NCBI GenBank assembly: GCA_949710005.1
Contig: OX453273.1
Span: forward strand, 38,005,038-38,069,037
Reading direction: 5' to 3'
DNA: 64,000 nucleotides
DNA from: Ricordea florida
Lineage: Eukaryota > Cnidaria > Anthozoa > Corallimorpharia > Ricordeidae
Every line of letters begins with the position of its first letter. Position 1 is the first letter of the stretch. The notes below the pieces were generated by a model. That model did no database searches and was not told where the DNA came from. It worked only from the letters and a program-made list of their open reading frames with translations. Below, piece after piece: positions 1-12,300 of this stretch. The translations under genes and the position numbers were made by a program.

Positions 1-3000
1 CGTTTTCACATAGAAAAACACAACTCTATAACATAACTATTACTTTTTTTTGGACAGAATGTTATAGAGTCTAATATTATTTCTCACACCGCGGAGCCGG
101 ATACAAAATTTTCTCTTCGTATCTACAAGTGACCACGTGGTTCTTTTTAATCACACAAAATTCGTGGTACACCGAGTACCAAGTGGTAGTAAGTAGATAA
201 AAATGCTACCTGTCCAGTGATATCCCACTTGTAAAATATCATTTATATCCACAGATATCTGATATCATAGTTATCGATTTGTTACCTGTCGGTATACCAC
301 TTATTTCTAGATAATAGAGGAATGTATTAGAAGAGGCCGAGTATGAGTTGCAGAAACATACGGAACCGCAAGGATCAGAACCTTATTCCTAGAAGAGTAA
401 ATCTCCCAAAAAAAACATCCCTCAAAGATTTTTAATCGACCTTGCACTAGAATTCTCCAAAGCAGTCAACAGGAGAGTGCATCGAGCATAAGGGAATTGG
501 TTACGTACATTTTGAGACAAGAAAAAAAAAAAACAAAGTCAAATATTTACCAAATTGGACACTTGTGAACATTACACACTCTTTCTTCTTGGCGAGGTTT
601 TGTTGCTCCTTTACAGAAATGATCCTCCACAAGAGAGATGTTTCCTCGGTGAAACCGGATACACTTCATTCGAAGACTCTTTCTGATGCCTACATGCCAG
701 AAAAAAGCACAACGAACGAAAGTTCATGGCTGGATGAGAATTACAAGTAATCGCACATAAATAATTTCTTTACTTGATTATTCCGCTTATATATTTAAAT
801 CACACTAAGATGTAATAAAAAAATGTCCAAAGCCCAAGGCTACCTTGTTTACTACTGACTACAATCCTGGCTAAAACCGTAGGGACACCGGAGAAAATGA
901 ATTTACCCGTGTAGTTTCAAAGAACATTTCTTTCCCTCCCCCTCCCCACCCTCCCTTTTCCCCTGTGCACTGTTGTTTGTTTCACTGAGAACATTATTGG
1001 TGGTTTGAACATGAAATAAACGTTTCTGGGGGGAAGGGAGAGGTTTATCAGTCAAGGCACAAAACAATGTCCACTGTTCCAAGGATTTTGGTCAAGGTCT
1101 TAGGTTTATGCGGGGCTGGAAGAAAACTTTACTGGTTGAAAGACACAAAAGATGAAATTTTGACAGGTCAAGAATTTAGACTGTCAACGGCGATTGACTT
1201 TTCATACAGATAGTAACGTTTATCCCAAAAAAGCTTCCTCAACGCATGACTTCACTCCAGTTAAGCTTATATACGTAGCCTAAATAGCCAACTTTAATTT
1301 AACAGCCTTTTTCAAAGTTATTGATCACGTGCGCAAAAGAGATCTCGTATCTTAAAAATGGGCAGTGCATTATATGAAGCACAGAGTCCTGTCTGCAGGC
1401 CACCTACTGCATAACTTTGATAGCTTCTCTACTTAATAAACGCTTGATAAACAGAACAGATCTATCCCCAATAAGCATTTCCCATATTATAGTTTTGTGG
1501 TGATGTAAAAGTTTTACCAGTTTCGACAATAAAAAAAAAATAGGCCCCCCTACACGATAACTCAGTTTCTTTTACTTATTCTACGCTATGCAAAAAGTAG
1601 GAATGTGTAAGGTGATCTCTTTTCATTTGTTTGTTCATTCTTCTTCTTCATTTATTGTTGTTGTCAACGAAGCGATCATGTCCCCTTAGGGCTGCCCTGG
1701 GGATACAATCATGTTGTTGAACATTATCTCTTACCTCCCCCACAGTGCACATTACACTCTCCCCATCCTCCGTGAACCCAACCATACGATGTTTCTTTCA
1801 AGAGGCTGTGTTCCTTTAATTTTGTGTTTCCGTTCTCAGGGTTGTGGAGCGGTAATGCGTAACGATATTCCACTCCCAGATTAAAGCCGTAATACAATAC
1901 CTAATAACGACAGATAACAATGATTAAAAGTTGTACTTATCGTGGCTCAAAAGCTGCTTTAAATATTAGCATAAATAGAAGATATTTGATGACCGTGTTG
2001 AGATACGAATTTTTTCCGCAGGGTTTAAAGGATTTTTCACGAGTGAGCGCAGAGTAGTTGAAAATGCGTATTCCCACAATTCGAAGCAAACAAAAACACA
2101 GGCTGTTTTTTGTTTTTCTTTTTGAAGCAAAATCACGTTTGCTTAACATTGCGTCACTGGGAATTACGTCCAATCTTCAACTTCGTCTACAAATATACGA
2201 ATTACTTCATATGCCCCACTGGTTGAAGGATGATGTATAGTGCGTGATTAGTCCTGGGACAATGAGCAAAGAGGAGCGTTATTTTGTACTCAGATTAATG
2301 AAAGATTTACTTGGAGCATGTCATCTATTATTGTTTCATTCATTATCTATGCGTAAGCACGGCCACTCAGGTTTCTGTTTCTTCTAAATTCATTCCAGGG
2401 AAGTGAAATTGGTTATCGGAAGAAATGCGATGTCACTTAACGGCTTAAAATTTGTTTAAACTGATTTCACGTTTGATGATCCTCAAATAAACCATATTAG
2501 AGACCGCTCATTTTTTACGAGGAGTGGGGGGTTGGTGGGATTTCGGAGGTCATGCGAAAAAAAAAAACGGCTTTCGAGGGGGGCCCATCCCAAAAACCAA
2601 TAGGGAAAAGGAGGGGGGGGTCAATTGAAATATTTTGCAACACTTTGAAATGGCGTAATGTTTTAACAGGAGCACATAAATGAAATCGCTGGTTCAAGGG
2701 AGGGCGGGGTATGTGAAAAAAATTGGCAAGCTGAGGGGGGGAGGAGGTCAGGCAATTTTTAAATGGTTCTTCCTGGACCACACCAGTCCCCCCCCCCCTC
2801 CCTCATAAAAATGAACGGTCCTTTATTCTCATAATTAGAAATGCAAACTTTATAATATAGAGGCGGTTCAAGGAAAGAAAAACCTGACTCCCAGTCTTTG
2901 TATCTCAAACAAGTGATACATACAGTATGATATTTAGTACACAGAGTATATAAGTTACATGGAATGGTAAAAAAGACGTTTATGAACAACTGCCCGAACA

Positions 3001-3130
3001 TTGTTGATTGTAGAAATATTGCTCTGCAGTAAGGAAAAGTTTCATTAAAAAATCTTTTAGTCCTTGGTATATCTATCGTATTCATATAAGTGTAATTTGC
3101 GAAAAAAACGACTGTGTCAAATTTGAAGCC
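1..3130. other. Gene-free AT-rich stretch
   Basis: No exon, RNA gene or well-formed repeat that I can support. It lies downstream of the last visible ADAMTS-like exon on the minus strand, so it is probably intron of that gene; I could not find the rest of the spacer domain or any further thrombospondin repeat here. It contains G-rich and C-rich runs near 2520-2800 and low-complexity A runs. The short reading frames here have no recognisable motif. Confidence 0.5.
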
Positions 3131-3165
3131 CTATCTACCCTCCAGTAAAAAAAACACATCTATAC

Positions 3166-3349
3166 TTGTAGGTGAAAATGAGACCAACCATGAGATGTAA
3201 CGCAGCAGTGGTTGGCCCCCGAGCCACAATTTTCTCCAAAGTTCCTTTACGCATGTAACGGAATATTGTGCCGTCTGCATCAACATCCCCGGGAAGTTGA
3301 ATTCTCCAGTTCCCATTGATGTAATATGTTCCCGCATCTGCTCTGAGCG
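3166..3349 (-). CDS. ADAMTS-like exon: spacer domain, last exon visible
   Basis: Encodes [17 protein letters not shown], then [10 protein letters not shown], and [12 protein letters not shown]. The Y-x-LNG-x-W-x-I...G-x-x-F-x-Y-x-R...GPT...L pattern is the core of the spacer domain. The end is uncertain: a donor GTATAG gives 3166; an alternative GTTGGT gives 3189. Confidence 0.8.
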
Positions 3350-6300
3350 CTATTAAAAAACAGAAACATCGATATTCACGCATGAGAGTATGACATCACA
3401 AGTCTATGCTACAGGTTAAATTGCCGGATATCAGATTAAATTTGATTTCAGGTAAAATTTGATTTGGTTTGTAATCTCTTTGTGTCTGTTATTCATTATC
3501 ATAAATATAGACAAAGAAATTACAAAACAACGTAGGTTAAATCAAATTTAACATGAAATCAAGTTTAACCTTAACATATACATGAGTGCCCAATACGATA
3601 AAATGGAGAAATGATATCGCAATACATTGATAATACCCTACGGCTTTGATTTAACAAACTGACATCGATTTATATCTTATACGATGCAACATATTCCTTG
3701 CGCGATTGGTACAAACGTCGTCAGGTGACATACTCCAGCAAACTTATAATTACTTCAACATTCACATAATCTCGCTGTACGAGTGTTCAAAACTCGTCAC
3801 GTAGAAAAATATGCTACTCAAGCAAGAAAATCGATAAAATCAGGATATTCGAGACCAAGGGATATGCCTCGATTCTCTAATATGGACGTTTCACAACAAC
3901 ATAGTATTCTAAAACCGCGTATTTACATTCATCAGACATTTAATAATTATTCCACGAGGTCGAGTTTTATATGAGCTATGGTTCATATACATCAAGATTG
4001 AGTGGAATAATTGTTTTATTATATCTTTAAGCCTTCCATTATGAGAAATTAAAACTAGTTTGCACTAGTTTGTAAACAGAACCATGTTGTTTCCGAGCCG
4101 ACATGATGTCGAGCCGATGTGTAAAAAAGTTTCACACACGAGTCCGGCTTGTTCATAAGCATCTCTTTGATGTACGTGTTAGTTAGCATTGGAAAGAGTA
4201 GGCGGAAGTAAAATATCAGTTTACGGGCACCAGGGATGTTTCAAAATGGCGGCTGTTTGTAAGAGTTTCACTTTTAACCCTTTAAGCCCCCAAGAGTGAC
4301 TTTATAGATTTTACTCTGGCTAACGCCAGACGATTTTACGCGTCACAGGGAGACCCCTCGGGGATTAAAGGGTTAATTAGTTCGTAAAAAACAATTAAAA
4401 TCGTGTCAATTTTGCTATATATTTTGCTCACTTACCGACGAATAATTTCATCTCATATATATGCTTCGGTAGCATTTTTGGTATATTCTTTTCAAGCAAG
4501 ACTTGAATTTCTCCCCGTCTAATTCAAGAAATCTTCCCTCCTTGATGGCCGTTTTCCGTACTAATAGGATATCAGTTGATAGCCTGTGAGTAGGGAACCA
4601 ACCAGAGCGCGCGTTTTGCTCAAATCCAGGAGTTGTATATATTATAAAATTTGTTATTTAACCACTATAGTAACATACATACCAATCAGCTGTGAAAAAG
4701 ACAATCATGGATCTCTTACATAGTTTTTGATTACAGCGTCCGATTCTTTCTAATGGTTCAATTATACCCCAATTATAAGTCACACCAGCAAATATCACAT
4801 CATTTGATGTCGACCAGTTCATTCAAACCCATTTTTTCATATCGTATTTTAATATGATAACTTCAATTCTAACTGTATTTTCTCCTCAATAATTTTTCCT
4901 CAAATACTGTTCACATGAAAATGACTCATTATATTCAGCAGAGGGACGAAAGTGTTGTCAGTTCTAGAAAGTGTAATGTTTAATATTACGTACGCATACA
5001 GCTTTACTTGTTAGGTAGTGAAAAAATGTTTTTATTACCCAACTATACCGCCTGCCGTGAGCATGCCGAAATAGAAAAGTCCACCCGCTCCCAAAACCAA
5101 TCAGATGACAGGATTTCTAGAATTATGCCAACTCGTACACTGAGAAAAAATTAGTAGTATACTCTTCAAAACTGGAAGAAAACCGCGTCAAGCGACATAA
5201 AGGCTGTCCGTAGATACTCACCTAGAAAACTGGTGCATGGCTTAGACTCGCTTATACGAATGCTTCTTGCTCCTTTCGGAATTACAGCAGCCTCCACATA
5301 ACCTAACGATAAATGCAAACAGGGAACAGCGAAATTGGCGAATGCGTCGTTTTTGTAGCAAGCAAACAATAACTAATTGCAAAATAACCCGCTCTATCAT
5401 ATGCACACCAGTAAAATACCGGGTGATTGAGCTTTCGCGCAAAAACGTTATATCTTCACACGTGAAATTAACATGTTATTTTCCCTGGGGAGGTGGGGAG
5501 GGGGTACTTGGGTTAATTTTTGCTGGGTATGTGCCGAGAGCCCCCCGCTCCATTGTAGTCTATTATGCGCTCAATTATAGACCCCATAGTCACTTTTAGG
5601 AAAATGTAATTTTTGCGATCCCAACTAAGTCACCTTTTTTTCATGCATCTACTTTACGAGCCTTTAAATAGGTCATCCTATATTCCTTATTCCAAAATGG
5701 CCGCCTTTTATATATTATTTTGTTTCTATTTAAATTAGACCTTGATGCCTCGTTCAAGGTAAATAATATTCTTTTGAATTTCAGCTTGAGAACGAGGCAT
5801 CAAGGAATAATTTGAATGAAAAAAAAATATTTAAATGGAGGCCATTTTGGAATGAGGTGCAGTATGAATTGACACATGAACAACAACTTTTTGAATTTTC
5901 TTAACCGAGATCATTTTGAATCCCTACTTACAAGAATTTTTTTCCCCGAAAATCCGAAAATGTGCGGCCCCATTCTAGTAACTCTATTGAAAGTGCAACC
6001 TCATTATAGTCAATCCAGTCGTGAAAATGCAACCACATTATAGTCAATCCAGTCGTGAAAATGCGACCCCATGTGTTGTCAATCGGCGAGAGGCAGCATT
6101 GTTTTCTACTGTGCTACCTGACCTACTATGTATACCTGATCCTGCTAGTTGGTTAAATCTTCCCTCCACAGTGCGACACGTGGTACCGTTCCCTTTACAC
6201 ACGCCACAAATGTCCTCTCTTGCTCCAGAGCCAATCTTATAGTCACAACCAACATCCTGTAATAAATACACAATACCATAAGCAGAGAACATAGAAACAG

Positions 6301-9300
6301 AGGTGAGGGTGGCAATCAGAAACAGATACGCCATTAGCACTAGTCTGTCTCGCGATGTTTCTGTTGTTTTGCTACGGAGGGGGAGGGGCTGGTAGGGCAA
6401 TAGCCCTACCACTTTTATGGCTGGGATTTATTTTCTGGGGCACCAGTTGAGCTGGACGGAATACGGATTTTACTACTTGAATTTAATAAAACGCCTCACA
6501 TTTGCCTCAAGTCAAAGGCTTGGTAAAGCTGTGCGGCAACAGTTAATTATTTGACAGGCGTTCCTACCGTATGACATGCACAAATGAGCGGGACCAGGGC
6601 GATTTGCCCACATGCTTTACGAAATCCATACTTGCAAACATTCTGTTGGTGGCCTGCTCGATGGCTGTGCTAGCTCAAACGTACGTTGTTCTATTTTTTT
6701 CGTGTCTCCGCTCGGCATGTCAAGAAGGATCAGAGCCTTTTCAAAAGTGTGTCAGGTAAAGTCCTTTTGACCATTTAGCCGGTTATTGATGAATAAAATG
6801 AGATAGTTTCATTAAACATTTCCAATCTTGACTGCCATCGAAAGTCCTTGTATGAATTATTAAAAGAAAAATTGAAAACTGAACAAAGGACTACCACCAC
6901 TTTATTGCTAGATAACTCAAATGTTCCGACAGAGACTGTGGATGGAGCTAATGCTAATGCTGGGGGAAACGCTATAGGCATTAAAGGTTTCTGCGACACG
7001 AATATGTTTGGCTCGGATTGCTTTGTGAGATTAATTTTTCCACTTTGGAGGGGAGGGGGCGTTGTTGTATGAAGCACTGTAACTCAGGTTGTTCTAATCC
7101 AGGAAAAAACACAGTGCTTTTATTTAAACAAAAGTACGAAGATATAATTTACTATATATAATAAATTATTTACTTTTTATTTATACACAAAGGCACTGTC
7201 AGATGAACTGCTGGACTGGTCGTGTTTGTGATTTCGATTTTTTTCATCGCTATTGCTTTATTAAATATGTAAGATATAACAAAAAATCACTTGCATTTTA
7301 GAAACAGCTCTAGAAACGTCACCCTTGCCAAACTAAAATCACTTTTTCTGTACCCTAAATTTAGCCCCTTTTGATGGAAGTAATGAAGGCGCTCAGTTAT
7401 CCTGAGTAAAACCATACACTGTCACGACTGTATAAAAAAAAAGAAGAAATTGCACGCAAATGGTTACATCACGTTCTCTGATTGGTCCCGAGCTCTTCAA
7501 TTGTTTCCTATATCTATATATTCGCGATAGCACCTGGTCGGTCGACGACAACACAAGAGACTTCTCTGGAAGTCAATAAATATACATCATGGGGTAATCG
7601 TATACAACATTTAACACGGTGCCGACCTCATCACCCCGTTGCTAACACATAGAAGTGGACTTTTGTGGTCCAACCCAAATTACCTGGCATCGTCCTTCAA
7701 TACAGATGTCAACTGAGCCAGGCCTGCAAGGAGTCCCATCTGTAACTTGTGAAGCGAGCTTCGCGGAGAATCGGTAGCGAGGGTCTTTGGGCTTGCAGAA
7801 CAACGAACATGGCTGCCCTAATAAACAAAAGTGGGCGGGAACTAAATTACCTTAAGTACCTTTGCGTGACACAAGGACAGCCATCAGACCTTACCTCGGA
7901 ACAAATAACTAACCCCATTACCACTTTAGTCCCGCCACCTTATTGAATGAAGTACCTTAAGTGAAACGAGGAAAGCCATCAGATGTTACCTCGGAACAAA
8001 TAACTAACCCGATTACCACTTTAGTCCCGCCACTTTATTGAAGCGTCTTTTTTGTCTTAATCATGAAATGCGGCCATGCTTTGCAATGTCACTGTACATT
8101 TTCATCAACAGCGTAGGTCTGTGAATAAGTTTATGTAGGATTACCATTCTTTGTAAAGTTACTGAATACTACTGTACCTACAGTGGTACCGTTTGTTTTC
8201 GGCAAAGTGTGGTTCTGACTTTCTAATCTGTGCATACATACAGGGTACGTTGAGCCTTCTTTGAAAAGATACTGTACAGATGTTTACTGTACAGAGTCGT
8301 TCTGGCGTTTTTTCATTTGTGGAAAAAACCATAAAAAACCATGCAGTGCGTCCACTCTCTCTGGAAACCTACTGAACAATACTGTACTGTGGTACTGTTT
8401 CAGTTGGTTATTAAAACAGTGTGGGTTTATGTTTTTTAAAAATATGGATCAAATCATGCTGTGTGACCGATATTTGAAAAGCCAGCGGAACTCTTCTGTA
8501 GTGATGTTTGCACTTACCAAAACGATATTGGATAAGAGCAAGAAAAACCACCACTGCATGCAGTACAGGGTTTTCAACAATTTTGTAAAAGTAGCGGACA
8601 TATTTCTGGAAGCACCGGACGTGGCAGCCTTGCGAACGCTGAAAACCCCTAAAATATTGGTCTCAAAGTACCGGACTGACATGGAATGGGAAACGACCGG
8701 ACCAAACGTCCGGCCTCAAACGAAAACCCTGTGCAAAGGTCGGGTATTTATTGGTCACATCCCCACCATTTCCTTACCGTCGCTTATTACAGGAACCCAA
8801 TCGTGTTTCTCTCCCTTATACTCAGTTCCATCGAAGGATTCACATTGTAAAGTTCTGAAGTCCTTAGAGCCCGACGGACAGGGCGGCTTGAAACAAAGCA
8901 AGGTAAGTATTGTAAGTATTGAACCTCTTTCCAGTGGTAACAACTAAGAAACACATATATCTTAACGAAAAAGAAGCCAACCAGAAGCCTGTACCGAGCA
9001 ATAAAATATTGCCCATCAGATACGGCATGTCTTAGACATCATTGCAAGATTTACAGCGGTAGAATACATGGAAGCTTTGCGTTCACTGACTGACCCTTGC
9101 AGCCCTGAGAACAAACGTCGTTTTCCAAATCCATTATCCGCTATTTATGAGGAATTGCAGTCTAAATTTAGGTAACACAGTAAACTGGTGGGTCAAGGCT
9201 TAACGACAGCGATCGAGACTTATTGTTGTGGACTTCTGCCTTGGCGTTAAAACTTTGCAAAAAAATCTAAGTTTGCTGCAAATGACATGGTCAGTATGCA

Positions 9301-12300
9301 AAGGCTACCATAATTTTCAAATTTTAAAGGGTGTCGCCCATTCCTTTTTTTAGAGGTATAACAACTTTCGAAGTATATCTTAGTATGATGGCTTGTTCTA
9401 TTCCTTCGCAACTGCAACTTATTTCTCGTTCTTACTAATGGTTTTACTTTTTTATGACGTTGATAATTTTACCCTTACCAAGTTTAACTCCTTTAGTCTA
9501 TGAAATCAATGCCACTCATAACTCATACAGTTCTACGATCAGATCCCAGTTGAGGCTTTTGGCTACACTTAACCAATTGCAAATATAGGAGGACACGCAA
9601 GAGGCATCCAGGATTTTTTTCAGGAGAGGGTGCCGCTCTAAGCAATGACATAACTGAAGACTGACGTAAGGAAATTGTAAAAGCGAATAACAATGAAAAA
9701 GGCATATGACTCATGTTTTACATAAGCACCAGTAATCCACATAACTCATTTTCATTTTTGGTTGAATACTAGTTATATTAGAAAGCTGCAAATAATTTCA
9801 GGGGGGGACCACGCGCACCCCCGCATCCCTCCCCCCTACCTGCAGCCGATTTACAGAAATTAATACTCCCTCTATAGCCATTAGGATTGCCTCACCTTGA
9901 TATTACAGGTGCGAAATTTCCTTGATTTTCCAACACAATACCGACCGCCATGCAAAGGACTGTAACAAAAAAAATTATTTCCCCTCAGTTTGGTTCCGAT
10001 GAGATGCATTTTATTCCGCATTAACTCATCCATAACAATCAAATTATTTGAATTTGATTGTCCATCAACAGCTTAATGAACTACAAAATTAACAGTCCAC
10101 ACTGACCTATCCAACAGGGAAGGCAAATCAGATCGGCGCTACTCAATGAAATGTGGGGCTAATAATGGTTCCAATAACGACGTTACGCCTGTGTCAACAT
10201 TTTGAAGAAACTGACTTTGAATTTACTTTACTGAGAAGTATCAGGAGAACTTCCAGGCATTTTGAACAAAATATAGTTAAATGGAAATATGATTTTGTGT
10301 CGTCCAATTCAGTCTGAAAGAACACCCGTGAAAGAAGAGCAGACTTCGAGCTTTGAATTTGACTTTATCACGTATCACTCACGTGACTGCACACCGTGAA
10401 TCGCACTTCGGGAAATCTGTTACATAGTTTATTCCGTATAACAATTTCATTGACATAAGATACGTCCACCCACCTTGGCGTGTCGCATGCCCTCTTTCTA
10501 ATGCTGACACCCATACCACAAGTACGAGAACATTTGCTCCACCCGGACCAGGTTCCCCAACCTCCGTCCCGTCTGGACGGGATGGTCTGGTTACTTACAC
10601 ATTCTCCATACATACACCACTGTAATAATAAGACGTGGGAAAGTATATAGCAGTTTAATCTCAATGTGCAAGAACTGACCTCCCCCAGAGCGACACACAA
10701 AAAATGGTTTACTAAACGATTTATAAACTTATAGGGTGCTGACTTTTCGAGCGTTAGCCCTTCGCCAGAGCGAATAAATTTCAACAGAGAATTAATCAAC
10801 ACAGAAGGCCAACCATAATGTCAATTAGTATATACTAAAACAGTGGATAGTGTTGAAGGTGCGCTCTGATTGGCAAGTCAAACTCCGAATATCCTGTGCT
10901 ATTTACCTCCCAGCAATTTGCGAGATTTTCGCTGCGCCGCGTGAATATGGTGTCCCGGTTTGCATCCGAGACAAACGAAGAAATCATCCAAATTAACAAC
11001 GAAGCAGTCCCTGAAAACTTCAAAATAACGATTAAATTTGGCTTGGCCGTGTTCAGAGGTATTGGCTTATGTTTTTAACCCAGAGTTTATCAATTAAAAC
11101 CAACGAAAAAGGTTTTGTTTACAAATGCAAACACGCCGTCTGAATCAGCTGTCGCCCCAATGTCGCTCCGAAGTCGAACCTAATTCAATAAGGTTCGGCA
11201 CATGAGTGGAGCAGCGTCTGAACTGGGCCTAATCCTTCTTGTGGTACTGTTTACATTTTTAAGAAGTACGGAGCCAAAATTTTCTCTATCATTTAATTCG
11301 ACAATTCATGTCTGTGTTTTCGGTACTGTTCAATATTCTTTCCAAAGGTACTTAAATACCTGTTAAGCCTGCTGCAATATAACCTTTTGCTTTCTAAATT
11401 GCGATGTGTTTGTACAAACCATATTTCTGCATGAAACTATGCACTCCGATCAGTTTTCATAAAGCTACTAAACAGCTCTGTAGTCTAATACTGTTTCGTT
11501 CACGTTATAGCCTGTTTTTCAATGGTTCTGTAGGGGATGAAACTCACAAGTGTACTTAGTACTGTTAGTCGCAAAAAAAGCACCAAGCACAGACCCACCT
11601 TACCAGGTGAGCAGGCAGTTCCTCTGGCCGGCGGGTTCAGTTTACTTCTACACAAGTTCTCACCTTCGATCTCGCACCACAGCTGCTGGCAAAGACGAAT
11701 CTAACAAAAAGATTAAAAATAAAGGAACATTTGTAGAGTTAAAAAGGGAAATCAAGGAGGAAGTAGGTGATATATATAAGAAAATAGTTTCCGCTTATAA
11801 TTTCTATCGAATTTTTGTAGCAATTTCACCACCAGATGGTCAAACTCTTTTCGCTCCTTACTTCAGTATTTCTCGACGGAAATCGCGTAATTAGGACCAT
11901 AGAGTAACCATGCCTAAGAAATGGCGGAAATACAGAGTTCAAAGGCCGGGATTATCGTTTGCACGATTGTTAAACAAGAGGTAAATGAAACGGGTTTTTT
12001 TTTAATCTCTTTATTTCTGTTTTATAATCCGGTATTTACAATACTAACAATACAATACCTGTTATATACATCACTACTTATAATAAACACTAAACTCACA
12101 CTTCTTTCAATACAATCCCAACACTGCATACCAAATTACGTTTTGCCATTTGCAATTCCACACTTTCTCTTCTTGTTATAAAAAAGTATAAACAGTTGGG
12201 CCTTTATCGGTTGCTCCATCTTTCCGAGCAATACAAAGGATATAATTTTGTTTTAGGAGCAGCTGTTATTAATAAATTAATAAATTTGACATTTATTGTT

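Noticed and set aside
2515..3085. Minus-strand frames as further spacer or TSP1 exons
   Set aside because: No W-x-x-W or C-x-x-C-G pattern, and no consistent splice sites.
8261..8947. 228-residue plus-strand frame
   Set aside because: It overlaps the minus-strand exon at 8778-8886, spans degenerate minisatellite units, and has no recognisable motif. It is a chance frame.
11550..11894. 114-residue plus-strand frame
   Set aside because: It has a lysine- and glutamate-rich centre but no domain or splice support. The frame starts after repeat-like sequence and has biased composition.
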